Source: Datisca glomerata (taxonomy: Eukaryota; Streptophyta; Magnoliopsida; Cucurbitales; Datiscaceae). From it: DNA of 64,000 bases. The stretch covers positions 710,252 through 774,251 of the forward strand of contig QANY01005074.1 in assembly GCA_003255025.1 (NCBI GenBank), written 5' to 3'. Positions 1-11,048 of this stretch are shown one piece after another (the stretch's first letter is position 1; the number at the start of each line of letters is the position of its first letter). Made by a program: the position numbers and the translations under genes. The notes beneath the pieces are model-generated. The model was not told the DNA's origin. It did not search any database and saw nothing but the letters and a program-made list of their open reading frames with translations.

Positions 1-1752
1 GAGAGCTAAACCAATAGAGCTTGCTCCAGTTACAACCCACCAAGGTATGGAAAATGCTCTCCTCTTCCTTCATACAAACTTGACAGATAGTGTCTGTAGA
101 AATAGGCTTTCTGAACAACACACGTTTAGCAGGTAGGAAACCCTGAACAGCTTTATAGATAAAAAAAAAATTTATCTTAGAGGGAACCTTTCATATCCAG
201 ATTAATTTCCAGAACTTAGGATTGATAGGATTGTTAGATTTTGATGCTAAACTTACATTTTGAATCTTTGTTTGACAGTAGTAATAAGATTTAACAATTA
301 AATCACCATTCTTAATAGGCCATATGATTTTATCTATCTTAATGTAGCTATAAAGAGGAATAGAAAGAACGTTACTAGTGATTCAAGGAAGAGAACATAG
401 TTTATAATCTCCATGTTCCAACATGAGTGGTTAGGGGTAAAAAGATCAGAGACATAATTAAGATTGGGAACTCCAAAGTCTAGAAGTTAGGAAAATCAGG
501 AACTCAATTATCACTCCAAATATTCACATTGATTCCATTACTGATTCTCCAATAGGAATAGATTTTAATAATTTCTTTATCTTGCCAAAGACTCTTCCAT
601 GACCAGGAACTTGGCCTACCAATTTTGCTTCTAAAAGAGAACAATTAGGGAAATAGACTTTTAAAAAGCCTGTCACATAGACTATTAGGATTATTCTGAA
701 TAAATCAGGCCTGCTTAGCTAAAAGAGATAAGTAAAAAAAAGTCCTAAATCCCTAAAGTCAAGCCCCCCAAATTCCTTACCATTAGTCAGCTTTTTACTA
801 GAAGCCCAGCTTATCCCAACACCTTCTTCTCCCCTAGACCACCAAAATCTCCTAATAGAAGCTTTTAGGTGAAGACAAATTTTCTTAGGCAGTTCAAAAG
901 TCGACATAATATAGCTAGGTAAAGCTTGTGCATTCCTCAAAGAAGTCTCTTTTCCATTCTTTCCAATAAAAGGGCATAAATATCAGCTTTGGATTCCCCC
1001 TAATCAGTAGGTAATCCTAAATAGGATTATTTATGAGAGTTGAGAGGAATATTGAAAATCCTAGAGACTTCCTCTTTCCTACAAGTAGAAACGTGACCAC
1101 TAAAGAAAAGGCTACTCTTTTCCAAGTTGACTTTCTGTCTTGTTGCAAAACAGTATTTCTTAATGCAAATATTAAGATTACACATCATTCATGTATAAAC
1201 AATCATCAACAAAGAAAATGTGAGAAATAGGGGGATTCCTTTGTTTAGACAAATAGGTTTGATTAGATTTTGATTAATTGTCCAATCAATACATCTAGAT
1301 AAACTTAGTTATTAGGATGAAAAGGAAATAAGATATAGGATCTCCATGTCTCAAACCCCTACTAGGTTTGATACCAAGTTTAGGATCCCCATTAAAACAA
1401 ATTTTGTAGCTTATAGTAGTATCACTTATCCCTTAACTCTCTACACCCATAATAGAAAGTAATTCTATCCCAACCTCCTCATATAAATCAATAATGTTAC
1501 TTGTATTAGAGATATTTTCAATATTGATATCATGGTTCTAACACAATTATTCCCCTAACACACTTTAAGGCTCTACCACATGAGATTGATCAAATCATCA
1601 TTTCTTAGTCAAAAGTTTGGCTTTCTTCAAAATTGTTTTTGTTTCTAATAAATAAATAATGATGGGCTTAAAGTGGTTGACTGCGTCCTTAAGTGCTTGA
1701 ACTGTCAGGTTATTAACCAGCTTCTAACAATTCCAAACAATGATACTCATTG
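1..1752 (-). mobile_element. LINE (L1-type non-LTR retrotransposon), internally deleted, dead
   Basis: Read on the minus strand. An endonuclease start (MSIIVWNC) lies at 1750, followed by recognisable first-domain residues ending near LLETKT. It then jumps to reverse transcriptase: RGLRHGDP at about 1338-1359, the catalytic box FVDD (usually FADD) at 1202-1216, the RT tail with ALPSYIMSTFELPK and FWWSRGEEG at 719-940, and a zf-RVT type CxxC...H...C motif at about 1-130. The endonuclease-to-RT distance is only about 0.2 kb instead of well over 1 kb, so most of the endonuclease and the RT fingers are deleted. Stops and frameshifts are frequent. The 3' end lies outside the window. Family identity is seen directly; inactivity is inferred. 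Confidence 0.88.
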
Positions 1753-1980
1753 CTTCTCGGATGACTTATCTATGTAAGCCATCCTTGAATCATTATCAGA
1801 AAAATCATTATCATGAAAACTTAATTCATCCATCGTTCCATCTACTTCAACCCCTAGGCCTTTTATTTCTACTAATTCTATTATTATTATAATCATCTTT
1901 AGGCTGGTGCAAACTCTTGTAATAATTAAAATTGTCAGTACTAAAGACTCCATCCTTTTTAGAGGATAAAAAATTATTTT
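1753..1980 (-). pseudogene. Possible LINE ORF1 tail
   Basis: An open minus-strand frame with an acidic stretch (DELSFHDNDFSDNDSR) sits directly upstream of the LINE endonuclease start, where the ORF1 (gag-like) end is expected. No zinc knuckle is visible and the frame runs on into CACTA sequence beyond 1980. Assignment rests on position only. Confidence 0.35.
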
Positions 1981-2300
1981 CACTACAAAAAATAGGGGTT
2001 TTAGCCACGAAAACAAATTCGTCACAAAAGGCCAATTTTAGTGGCCAACTAAATAGTTGGTCGCCAAAGGCAATACATTTTACCGGGAATGAAGCACGCC
2101 AGTTTTATCACACATTTTTACTGACAAATGTTATGGATTCACAGTAAAAGTTCTACTTTTGCCACCGAAATAGCTTTTACCGACCAATTAATTTTTTCAT
2201 CAGTGAAATGGTAACTTTTATTGATGAAATATTTATTTCGTCGGCAAAAGTTTTGCTTTTATCGACCAAATTTTGTTTTCGTTGAAAAAAGTTACATAAC
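1981..2300. repeat. CACTA left terminus and subterminal repeats
   Basis: Short motifs recur in both orientations: GTCGCCAAAGG, GCCACCGAAA, ACCGACCAA, CGTCGGCAAAAG. Such arrays are where CACTA-encoded proteins are known to bind element ends. The preceding three bases are TTT; no partner target duplication can be paired with it. Confidence 0.75.
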
Positions 2301-2440
2301 CTTGTTAAAACGATTGGTACACAAAATAGTAGGCTTCCCTTAATCTCTCATTTCTCTGCTTCCCCTCTTCTTTCAAGCCCTCGACAAAACCTTCTTCCGT
2401 CTCACCTCCTCGATTTGTCTCCGTCAGTCTCCATGTTAAA

Positions 2441-2513
2441 GCTCCTCCACAACCGAGCTCCTCCACAACCGAGCTCCTCCACAACCGAGCTCCTCCACAA
2501 CCGAGCTCCTCCA
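2441..2513 (+). repeat. 16-bp minisatellite
   Basis: Four perfect copies of GCTCCTCCACAACCGA followed by a half copy. It sits in a C/T-rich stretch of the CACTA 5' region. The frame through it stays open (repeating LLHNRAPP-type peptide), but that is expected of such a repeat and no protein is claimed. Confidence 0.95.
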
Positions 2514-2639
2514 TCAGTCCGTGGCTCCTCCATCAGTTCAACAGAGCTCCTATGTGATAGACCTCCTCCTCCTCATAGATCTCCTCCTTCGCGAGAGATC
2601 TCCACCTAGACAGATCTCCTCCCTGTTAGAGATCTCATA

Positions 2640-3606
2640 TCTGGTACTTCTCTTTTCTTAAGATATGTAGATAGAGTGATACGGAGGGGAAATTCTAAGG
2701 TCCTTTGTAGTGAGTTTTTTTGTGTTGATTTTATGGTTGCTGTTATGTCTACTTAATCGAAATCTTGAGCATGCAATTTCTGTTTCCACCATTTTTGCGT
2801 TGTGGAAGCAGATAACAACTTATAGATGCTTTTAAGTGGTTGATCATTTTGTTCTCTAGCTACTTGCACATACATGGGGTGTTAGGAAGTATTGGTGCCT
2901 AAATGCTGACTCTCAATTTCCAACAATTACGTTGGTTTCAAGTCACTTTCTCAACTGTGATTTGTTAATCGCATGCTGTTAATTGAGAATTAATGTAGTT
3001 GAAAGCATGCTGATGAGTTTCCTTACGGAAATAATTAGCACTCAAATGGAAACTAAATTTTATCTCTCTGATTGGGCTCATATCATGATTTTTAATACCA
3101 AAAAATAATATTACAAATTACTTTATGAATGAGTTTCAGTACTCAACCATTATTCCAGATCTTTTAGATCCTTCTAGTTACGATTGTCATTTCTACAAAT
3201 TTTAATATTGAATTATCCCTAAATTCCTTGAATATTTGATATATCTTAAAGGGGCCGGGGTTTAGATCATTGGAAATCTTGGTTTACTTTACTAAAAAAT
3301 CATATTGAAGCATTGGGTGGGAATATAGTTCTACATCTAGTTGATGATGCATATGGCCCATGGTGTATTCCAATTCCTAGCACTTAGCCCTTTGAATATA
3401 TATATGGAAGGGTGCTTTATGCTATGTTATGAATAAGTTATTAGAAATGAGAAAACTCTATTTATAACTATTTTTTTATTATGAACGTGAATCATTATTT
3501 TTTATTTTTGTTTCCCTCTTAATTAGCTTTGCATTTTAATCTCTTTAATTTAGAGATCTTTTGTTGAGAGTTTTTCTAAATAGTTATTTAATTTACAGAG
3601 TAAAAA
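2640..3606. other. CACTA 5' non-coding stretch
   Basis: AT-rich sequence between the left terminal region and the first coding exon. I see no open frame or motif; it could be 5' UTR or intron of the transposon transcript. Confidence 0.5.
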
Positions 3607-3734
3607 ATGGACAAGAATTGGATAAAAAATTTAATAGATTGTTCAAGAAGTATATTAAAAGTATTTCATAGTTTATGAGCGTGGTCAGTAATTATCTCAA
3701 TGTAGAAGGGAAAACTCATTGTTCATGTAGGGGC
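3607..3734 (+). pseudogene. CACTA transposase, transposase-associated N-terminal domain (broken)
   Basis: Opens ATG-GAC-AAG-AAT-TGG (MDKNW), matching the MDxSW start of the transposase-associated domain that begins plant CACTA transposases. It ends, in another frame, with NVEGKTHCSCRGC, matching the domain's terminal CPCxxC motif. Frameshifts separate the two. The copia element inserted within this motif at the GGGGC site. Beyond the insertion the sequence goes straight to second-ORF homology, so the catalytic transposase domain is absent: this was probably already an internally deleted derivative. Confidence 0.65.
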
Positions 3735-5635
3735 TGTTAGAATTATGTCTATAAAGTAGGGCTAATATCTATATATGAATATTTAGTTATTTCTCAGACA
3801 TTTTGTATTACTGAATTTAATGAATGCATGGAAGTTTTTCTATTAATTAAAGTATTTTTATAATTTACTCAAGTCATGAAACAATTGTCAATGTAAGAAG
3901 AGTAAAGATTGAGGAGTCTTTTAGACAAATTCTTCTGAAATAATTCAAGACATAATTCAGTCTTACGATCAACTGGACAATCGAGTCCAATTATGACTGT
4001 TAAGTTGAATCAAAGGATGTCGGTCTCGGGGCATAGGAGTGGACACTCTAACAATTGATCTATACATTTTATGGAACATGTTGAGTAGACCAGTAACAAA
4101 TTATTTTAGAGTAAAGTTGTTTATCTAGCTCCAAATCTAATCATTACACATTAAGGGTATTTTTTTAATTATCTTAATCTTGAGGTGAATACAAAACTTG
4201 ATGTAGTTAGTTATGATCTTTGATACATCAAACGAGAGAGTTTGAATTGTCAGACAATACATCTTCTGTTGGAAATGTGATTCAACTATGTTGGAGTTTC
4301 GTGTTTCACAGATATGAAAATTCATGGTTAGATTGTAAAATGCAACAATATCACCTTATACTTAATTGATGGGTGTCTGAATAAATTAATCTGGGCAGGT
4401 ACTCGATGAAATGAATCATGGAATAAGAAATTAAGAATTGTATGAGACAATTTACTATTATGTCTTTCTTATTCACAATTTTAATAAAAGTGTTCAGGAA
4501 ATAATAACAAGAGGGGTAAAATGGTAATTTTACATCTCACTCTAATTATTGATATTCACGATGGGTAATATCTTAAATATTATGTGGACCGTAAAATAAA
4601 ATTGTTTATTTGCACTAACAGAAAATATAGCACGCATAAATTGAGAGTTGATTCGGTATCGGACCTATAGTAGAATCATAAGATATTAGGATTAAATAGG
4701 TTATGAATTTATGGAGATAAATTCGTTAAGTAATTGAGTTTTATAGCTTTATTTATGTGGATCCATTTAGTCTCAATAGTAGCTCATGAGGATAAGAATA
4801 GAAGAAACATCAATTGTACCAAAATGTGTTTGGGGCCAAGATGTATTTCTTGAACCTATTTATGATGGGTGTTGTCACCTAATTAGTAAAGAGCAATTAA
4901 TTGATGTTCAAATTAATTAATTTGTTATTTTTTAATTATTAGATAATTAGTAAATTAGAAAAATTAATTAGTTAATTGATGGAGATCAATTAAAATTTAT
5001 CAATTTTAGATTGATGAATTTGGACACAATATTGACTTTAATGGGAGATGTAATTTTTGGAAACGATAGACTATGAGGTTGATTTCATAAACTACATATA
5101 TATGGGGTATATGTTAAAATTCCAAAATTTTATATATTTAGGAAATGGCATTAGGGTTGTCTTGCTAATTGTATTTTGATACAAACCCTAACACAGTGTA
5201 TGATTACACAGAGTTGAGAAAAAAGTTTCTCTCTTTCCTCCTTGCTTGCCGTCGAAATACGTCAGAGGAAGAGAAAAATTTGATTTTTCTTCCTCAATTA
5301 TTTTGAGCTTTCACACTCGGTTCCTAACGACGCCCAATTGAGATATACTTCTGAATCATACGAGTGGTTGTAGTTATGAAGACTGATTCAAGTTTTATGA
5401 AGAACGAAGAACGTGAGATGACTAATAGGATTCCACTAAATCAGAATTTATTCGATACAAAATGTATAAAATTATTTATATCTCTTTTGAATACGTTTAA
5501 CTTAGTATGCATAATCGGATGTATGGTTTTAAGCTTTAATATGATTAAATTGGTTGATGTAAAATTTTTTTATATTCCATCCACGAACCGTTCATGGTTC
5601 AATGATTTTTTCTCAAATTTAAACTCGATCCAACA
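3735..5635 (+). repeat. copia-1 5' LTR
   Basis: Starts TGTTAGAATTATGTC and ends CGATCCAACA, i.e. TG...CA boundaries, preceded by the GGGGC target duplication. Homologous along its length to 11049-12856. Confidence 0.93.
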
Positions 5636-5637
5636 AT

Positions 5638-5649
5638 TGGTATCAGAGC
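5638..5649 (+). other. Primer binding site, initiator tRNA-Met
   Basis: TGGTATCAGAGC, two bases after the 5' LTR: the standard plant retrotransposon primer site complementary to the 3' end of initiator tRNA-Met. Confidence 0.95.
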
Positions 5650-6487
5650 TTTGATTTTTTTATTATGCATATTCTGTGATTAAACGTATGTATCCTTGAA
5701 TGTTGTGATATTGGCATATTTTGTATAATAGATTCAAAATAGTTTTGAATGTGTGTTACGAATGGATCTCAGTTTTATGAATGAATCTCGATCTATTGGC
5801 TCTAGCGTTTTGTTTTTCAATTTAAAATTGATGTACGTCCAAATAGAGGTATAGGATTTATGATATTTATTTTCTTGCAAAATTTATATTTTTTTTAAAT
5901 TCCATGTAATATGTCATCGCCTCGGAAAAATGTCACCGTTTTCGTTAAAACGTTCTCAAGGTCTCCAATGCAAACTTGATCGTTGCACGAGTAATGGTTT
6001 AGAGCCGCCCTAGTGGTCCTCTCTTCAGTGGGAGAAACTTGAGATTTGTTTTGCTTTGAGTCATCGAGTTGCTTAAGAAGCTAAAGCTTGTAAAGGAAGT
6101 TGTGCGACAGGACTGTTCCTAGATGGATTGTTAGTTTATGGCAACATGTAAAGCCGATGCGTTGGTTTAACACTTAGATAGAAGAACATTGAAATCCCTC
6201 ATAGGGGCTAGTCAATGGGGCTAAGGTGACCAAAACCATTGGTGATTGGTTAAACTAGATGTAGTGGCATCTTGAGAAACGTTAATCAAACGAGAGAAGT
6301 CTCGATGCAATAGGAGGTAACTTACACGTTGTCCTTAGATACGACAAGCTATTGATGTTCATGTAACATCATGAAAGAAAAATTTTTTCTTGGATTTATA
6401 AATATATAAGTACTTATATCATGCATCATATTTTCCTAAATGATGGAGGATTTATTCACATCGCTTTTTTTATTCTTTTAAGTAATT
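5650..6487 (+). other. copia-1 untranslated leader
   Basis: About 840 bp between the primer site and the gag start. No coding signal seen. Long leaders are usual in this group. Confidence 0.7.
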
Positions 6488-7310
6488 ATGTCGTCATCTC
6501 CACTCTCAACTATCTTAAATGCGAACAAACTTACTGGTGAAAATTACATGGATTGGAAACGTAATCTTGGTATCGCGCTGACTGTAGAAAAGCACAAGTT
6601 TTTGCTCAACAAGCCCCCGTGAGCCTAGTGCTGACTCGACTCAAGAGGAAAATAATGTTTATGCTTCTTTGTTGTATTCTGATGAAATCGCCAGGTGTTA
6701 CATCGTGGCTTCTATTAGCAATATGTTACAACAACAACATCAGAATATGAAATTTATCGCTGATATGATGTTGAACATCACCATAATGTTCAAAGATCAG
6801 GGTCGTCAAACCAAACAGGCTATTTTGTGAAACTTCATGAACTCTATGATGAAACCTAAAACTATTATCAAAGAACATATGATGTTGATCATTAGTTATC
6901 TGAATGAGATGGAGATCATGGGTGCTAAGGTAAATGGCAAGACACAAGTTGATATGTTCATTGAAACTATGTCTGACACTTTTGAGAACTTCAAACTTAA
7001 TTATTCGATGAATAAGTTAAGGTACTCACTTTCTGAGCTGATGAAGGAATTGCAAGCTGTTGAGACCCTGTTTATGAAGGGCAAGAGGAAGACTGGAGAG
7101 GTAAATTTTACTGAAAGTGAGCCTTTCACCTTTGGCACAAAAAATAAACATAGGAGAGGTCCGAAGAAGGCTAAGAAGCAGAACTCGAAAGCTGCAAAAG
7201 GTAAGGGCACTGTAAAAGTGGAAAAGTCAAAAGACAAGTGTTATCATTGTGGAGTTTATGGCCATTGGAAATGCAACTGCCTAGAGTATCTCAAGGTGTT
7301 GAGATCTAAA
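6488..7310 (+). pseudogene. copia-1 gag (capsid/nucleocapsid), broken
   Basis: ATG at 6488 opens MSSSPLSTILNANKLTGENY, the typical copia gag start, and meets TGA at codon 45. The capsid continues in other frames and is open from 6837. A CCHC zinc knuckle CYHCGVYGHWKCNC (CX2CX4HX4C) lies at 7239-7280 after a lysine-rich stretch. In a live element gag forms the particle and binds the RNA. Confidence 0.85.
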
Positions 7311-7556
7311 GGTATAGTACTTATTACTGAAGCGTGTTATGTGGTTGACTCTACTTTTTCGTGGATTGTAGACTATGTCGTCACTAACCATACATGTTGT
7401 TCACTACATGGTTTCAGGGAAACCAAAAGGCTTGACGAGGGTGAGTTCAGTTTCTATTGGAGAAATGGAGCACTAGTATCAGCCATATCTGTTGCAACTA
7501 TTAAATTGTCATTCAATCACAGTTTTATAGTTTCACGTGATGTTTATATATCCTGA
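7311..7556 (+). pseudogene. copia-1 aspartic protease remnant, active site lost
   Basis: Continuous with the gag frame. The position of the DSGA catalytic box reads WIVDYVVTNHTCCSLHGF: the aspartate is kept but Ser-Gly is replaced by Tyr-Val, so no aspartic protease activity is expected. The frame stops at 7556. Confidence 0.75.
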
Positions 7557-7592
7557 TTTTCTAGTAAAACCATATTTCAATAGCTAGTTTAA

Positions 7593-8700
7593 TTGAGTAA
7601 GGATTCATCTTTGAATTTCATTATTAAAAATATTGGTCTTTTTAGAAATGATTGCTTACTTACTACTGCACGTGTAATAAGTAACCTGTTATACGTAAAA
7701 TCGATAGTTCCAATGATATGTGACACTAAAGTAAATATTGATTTAAAAAGGGATACTAAAATGTTGAAGTCTAACACATACGATCTAACCTATTTATGGC
7801 ACTTACATCTTGATCACATTAGTATGGACATGATTAAAATACTTGCAAAGAATGATCCATTGCAAATTTTAAGTTTGGGATCACTACCCATATGTGAATC
7901 ATGTATAGAAGGTAAAATGACCAAGAGACTTTTTTAAGGAAGGGTGAAAGAGCCACTCAACACATCAAACTCGTACATAGTGATGTCTGTAGGTCATTGA
8001 ATATCTAAGCAAGAGGTGGTTATGAATACTTTGTAAACTTCACTAATCACTACCCACATTTTGGTCATGTTTATCTAATGTGCCAAAGCTTGAAACCTTT
8101 GAAAAGTTCAAAGAGTATATGGTTATGGTTGAAAAACAATTAGAGAAATAAATCAAAAAGTTACGATTTGATCGTGGTGGATAGCACTTGCTAGAAGAGA
8201 TCGAAGACTTTCTTAAGGACAAATGTATTCTTTCTCAACTTATAGCACCTAGCACTCCAGAAGAAAATAGTGTTCAGAGAGAAGGTATCGAACACTGATG
8301 GATTTCGTTAGATCCATGATGAGTTACTCATCTCTCCCAGATTCATTTTAGGGACATGCTTTGGAAACAACAGCACACATTCTGAACTAAGTTTCATCTA
8401 AGACAGTGCCTGGCACGCCATATGAGAGATGGAATGGGTGAAATTCGTTCGTCAACCACCTTAGAATATAGAGGTGCCCAGCACATGTTCTGAAATAGAA
8501 GACAAACAAGTTGGCCAGTCGATCAGAATTATGCATGTTTGTAGGGTATCTCAAAGGAATGACAGGGTATGTCTTTTTATAGTCTGACAATCGAGAAAAC
8601 ATTCATATGCATGAATGCACATTTTCTTGAAGAAGACTATATAAGAAGTGTGAAGTCGAGAAGCACTCTTGTACTAGAAGAATTATTGATTGGGAGGACA
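7593..8700 (+). pseudogene. copia-1 integrase, frameshifted
   Basis: Pre-integrase HHCC region with LWHLHLDHISMD and CESCIEGKMTKRLF at 7790-7937. Beyond this stop, core and C-terminal integrase segments can be followed in shifting frames to about 8640, including the stretch before the RT where FLEEDYIRS-type sequence is read. In a live element this enzyme inserts the cDNA. Confidence 0.75.
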
Positions 8701-8929
8701 CTGACTCCCCAATCAGGAACTGTTTCTGATCAATAATGGAAGAACCACAACTGGAGCAAGAGCCTATGGAGCCTTGATGTAGTAGGAGCATAGACAGCCT
8801 GACAGGTATATGTCTTATGGAGATGCCTTACCAGCAATCTTAGATAAGGATCATGATGAACCTGTCTCCTACTCACAGGCCATGGTAGGTCCTGAAGCAA
8901 ACCTATTGCAAGAAATTATGAACGTTGAG

Positions 8930-9838
8930 ATAAATTTATATACTCGAATGGAGTCTGGAAACTTGTAGATCCTCATGAAGGGATAAAACCTGTAGGATGT
9001 AAATGGATCTATAAGAAAAAGGAGGTCCGGATGGGAATGTAGAGACATTCAAAGCTAGGAAAGTAGCAAAGGGTTACACCCAAATGGAAGGTATAGACTA
9101 TGATGATACTTTCTCACCAGTATCCATGATTAAATCCATATGAATCTTCATGTCCATTGTTACTGCCCTTGATTATGAAATCTGGCATATGGACGTCAAG
9201 ACTTCTTTTCTGGTAGCAATATTAAAGAGTGCATTTCTATGGTTCAACCAGACGGGTTCATGGAGAAAGGCAAAGAGGGGAATGTTTACGAACTACTAAA
9301 CTCCATTTATGGACTTAACCAAGTGTCACGGTCGTGGAATATTAGATTCGACGAAACTGTCAAGAACTTTAATTCTGAACAGTTGGTGAATGAACCCTTT
9401 GTGTATAAGATGATACAAGAAGGGAAAGTGGTTCTTCTAGTCTTGTACATAAATGATATTTTACCTATTGAAAATGATGTAGAAAAATTATTTGATGTCA
9501 AGATTTGGCTTGCAAAGCAATTTGATATGAAGGATCTTGGAGAAGCTGTCTTTGTCCTAGGAATTCAAATATTTCAAGATCAAAAGAATAGAGAAATGGC
9601 ACTGTCTCAAGCACCGTATATTGATAACGTGATGGATCGTTTCAGTATACAAGACTCCAATAAGGGATATCTTTCTTTCAAGCATGAAGTCAGCCTCACC
9701 AAGAAGCAGTCTTCCAATACTCCTCAAGTAGAGGAAGACATTAGAAATCTTTCATATGCCTCAGCCGTAGGAAGTCTCATGTATGGGATAGCCAGATATT
9801 TGCTACACGGTGGGCGTGGTGAGTCATTTCCAATCTAA
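8930..9838 (+). pseudogene. copia-1 reverse transcriptase, catalytic box mutated
   Basis: RT start (GVWKLVDPHEG-type, GCKWIYKKK) at about 8945-9025 in a broken frame, then an open stretch 9239-9838 containing YGLNQVSRSWN, the catalytic box YIND (normally YVDD) at 9446-9457 and MKDLGEAVFVLGIQ. Loss of the first catalytic aspartate would abolish polymerase activity. Confidence 0.85.
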
Positions 9839-10816
9839 TCCTGGAATCGAGCATTGGAATGCCATCAAGAATATCCTTAAGTATCTCAGGAGAATAAAGA
9901 ACTGCATGCTTGTGTATTCAGGTACTGACCTGAATATGACATAGTATACTGATTTCAATTTTCAAGCACATAGAATTTTAGGAGGTCCACTTCAGATCGG
10001 TGTTCATCCTAAATGGTGGAGCAGTTGTATGGAGAGGTATCAAGTAATCTTGCATTGCTGATTCTACCATGAAAGCTGAGTATGTGGTAGCTTGTGAAGC
10101 TGCAAAGGTGGTTGTATCGGCGTAAGAAGTTCTTGAAGACTCTGGAAGTTATTCTAGAAGATGACAATCCCATGACACTTTATTGCGATAACAGTGAGGC
10201 TGTAGCGATAGCATTTTATATTGATAAGGTGATGGGTCGCTTCAGTAGACAAGACTCTAAGAAGGGATATCTTCCTTTCAGGCATGGAGTCAATCTCTTC
10301 TTGGAGTAGTCTCCCAAGACTTCTCAAGAAGAGGAAGACATGAGAAAGATTTCATATGCCTCAACTGTAAGAAGTCTCACGTATGTGATGCTTTGCACGA
10401 GGCTAGACATTTGCTACACGATGGGCGTGGTGAGTCATTTCCAATATAATCTTGGAATTGAGTATTGGAATGCCATCAAGAGCATATCCTTATGTATCTT
10501 AGAAAAACAAGGAACTACATACTTGTGTATTCAGGTACTAACCTCAATATGACGGGTTATACTGATTCTGATTTTCAAGCACATAAGGATTTTAGGAGGT
10601 CCACTTCAAGATCGGTGTTCATCCTAAATGGTGGAGCAGTTGTATGGAGAGGTATCAAGTAATCTTGCATTGCTGATTCTACCATGAAAGCTGAGTATGT
10701 GGTAGCTTGTGAAGCTGCAAAGGTGGCTGTATGACTTAGGAAGTTCTTGAAGACTTTGAAAGTTATTTTAGAAGCTGACAAGCTGATGACACTTTATTGC
10801 GATAACAGTGAGACTA
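9617..10816 (+). repeat. 600-bp tandem duplication in the copia-1 RNase H region
   Basis: 9617-10216 and 10217-10816 are diverged direct copies. Both start TATATTGATAA and both contain the end of RT and the start of RNase H, including the shared stretch GGTGGAGCAGTTGTATGGAG. The first copy lacks about 18 bp near 9790 that the second keeps. The join falls between the SEAVA-type RNase H sequence and the YID-type RT sequence, so the element has RT tail and RNase H head twice. Confidence 0.9.
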
Positions 10817-11034
10817 TAGCAAACTCGAAGAAACCAAAGAGTCACAAAAGATTCAAGCACATAGAGTGTAAGTATGACCTAATTATAGAGATTATTCAGC
10901 GTGAAGATGTTATATTAACACATATATCGACGGTAGAAAACCTGGAAGATCCATTCACGAAGGCTTTAACCAGTAAAGTCGTTGATGGTCATCTCGAGGG
11001 CTTGGCGGTACGAGATTGTACATGCCTACTTTAG
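10094..11034 (+). pseudogene. copia-1 RNase H, end of pol
   Basis: RNase H sequence TLYCDNSE occurs twice (10170s and 10790s) because of the tandem duplication. Only the second is followed by the normal end: KSHKRFKHIECKYDLI, then VENLEDPFTKAL, ending near 11034, 14 bases before the 3' LTR. Confidence 0.8.
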
Positions 11035-11036
11035 TC

Positions 11037-11048
11037 CAAGTGGGAGAG
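11037..11048 (+). other. Polypurine tract
   Basis: Purine run AAGTGGGAGAG immediately 5' of the right LTR, the expected plus-strand priming site. Confidence 0.8.

Noticed and set aside
2305..2609. ORFs across the 16-bp minisatellite
   Set aside because: Repeat-driven open frames on both strands inside CACTA non-coding sequence.
2703..2711. TTTGTAGTG as the right end of a small CACTA MITE starting at 1981
   Set aside because: Flanks do not match, there are no subterminal repeats before it, and transposase-associated coding sequence follows further on.
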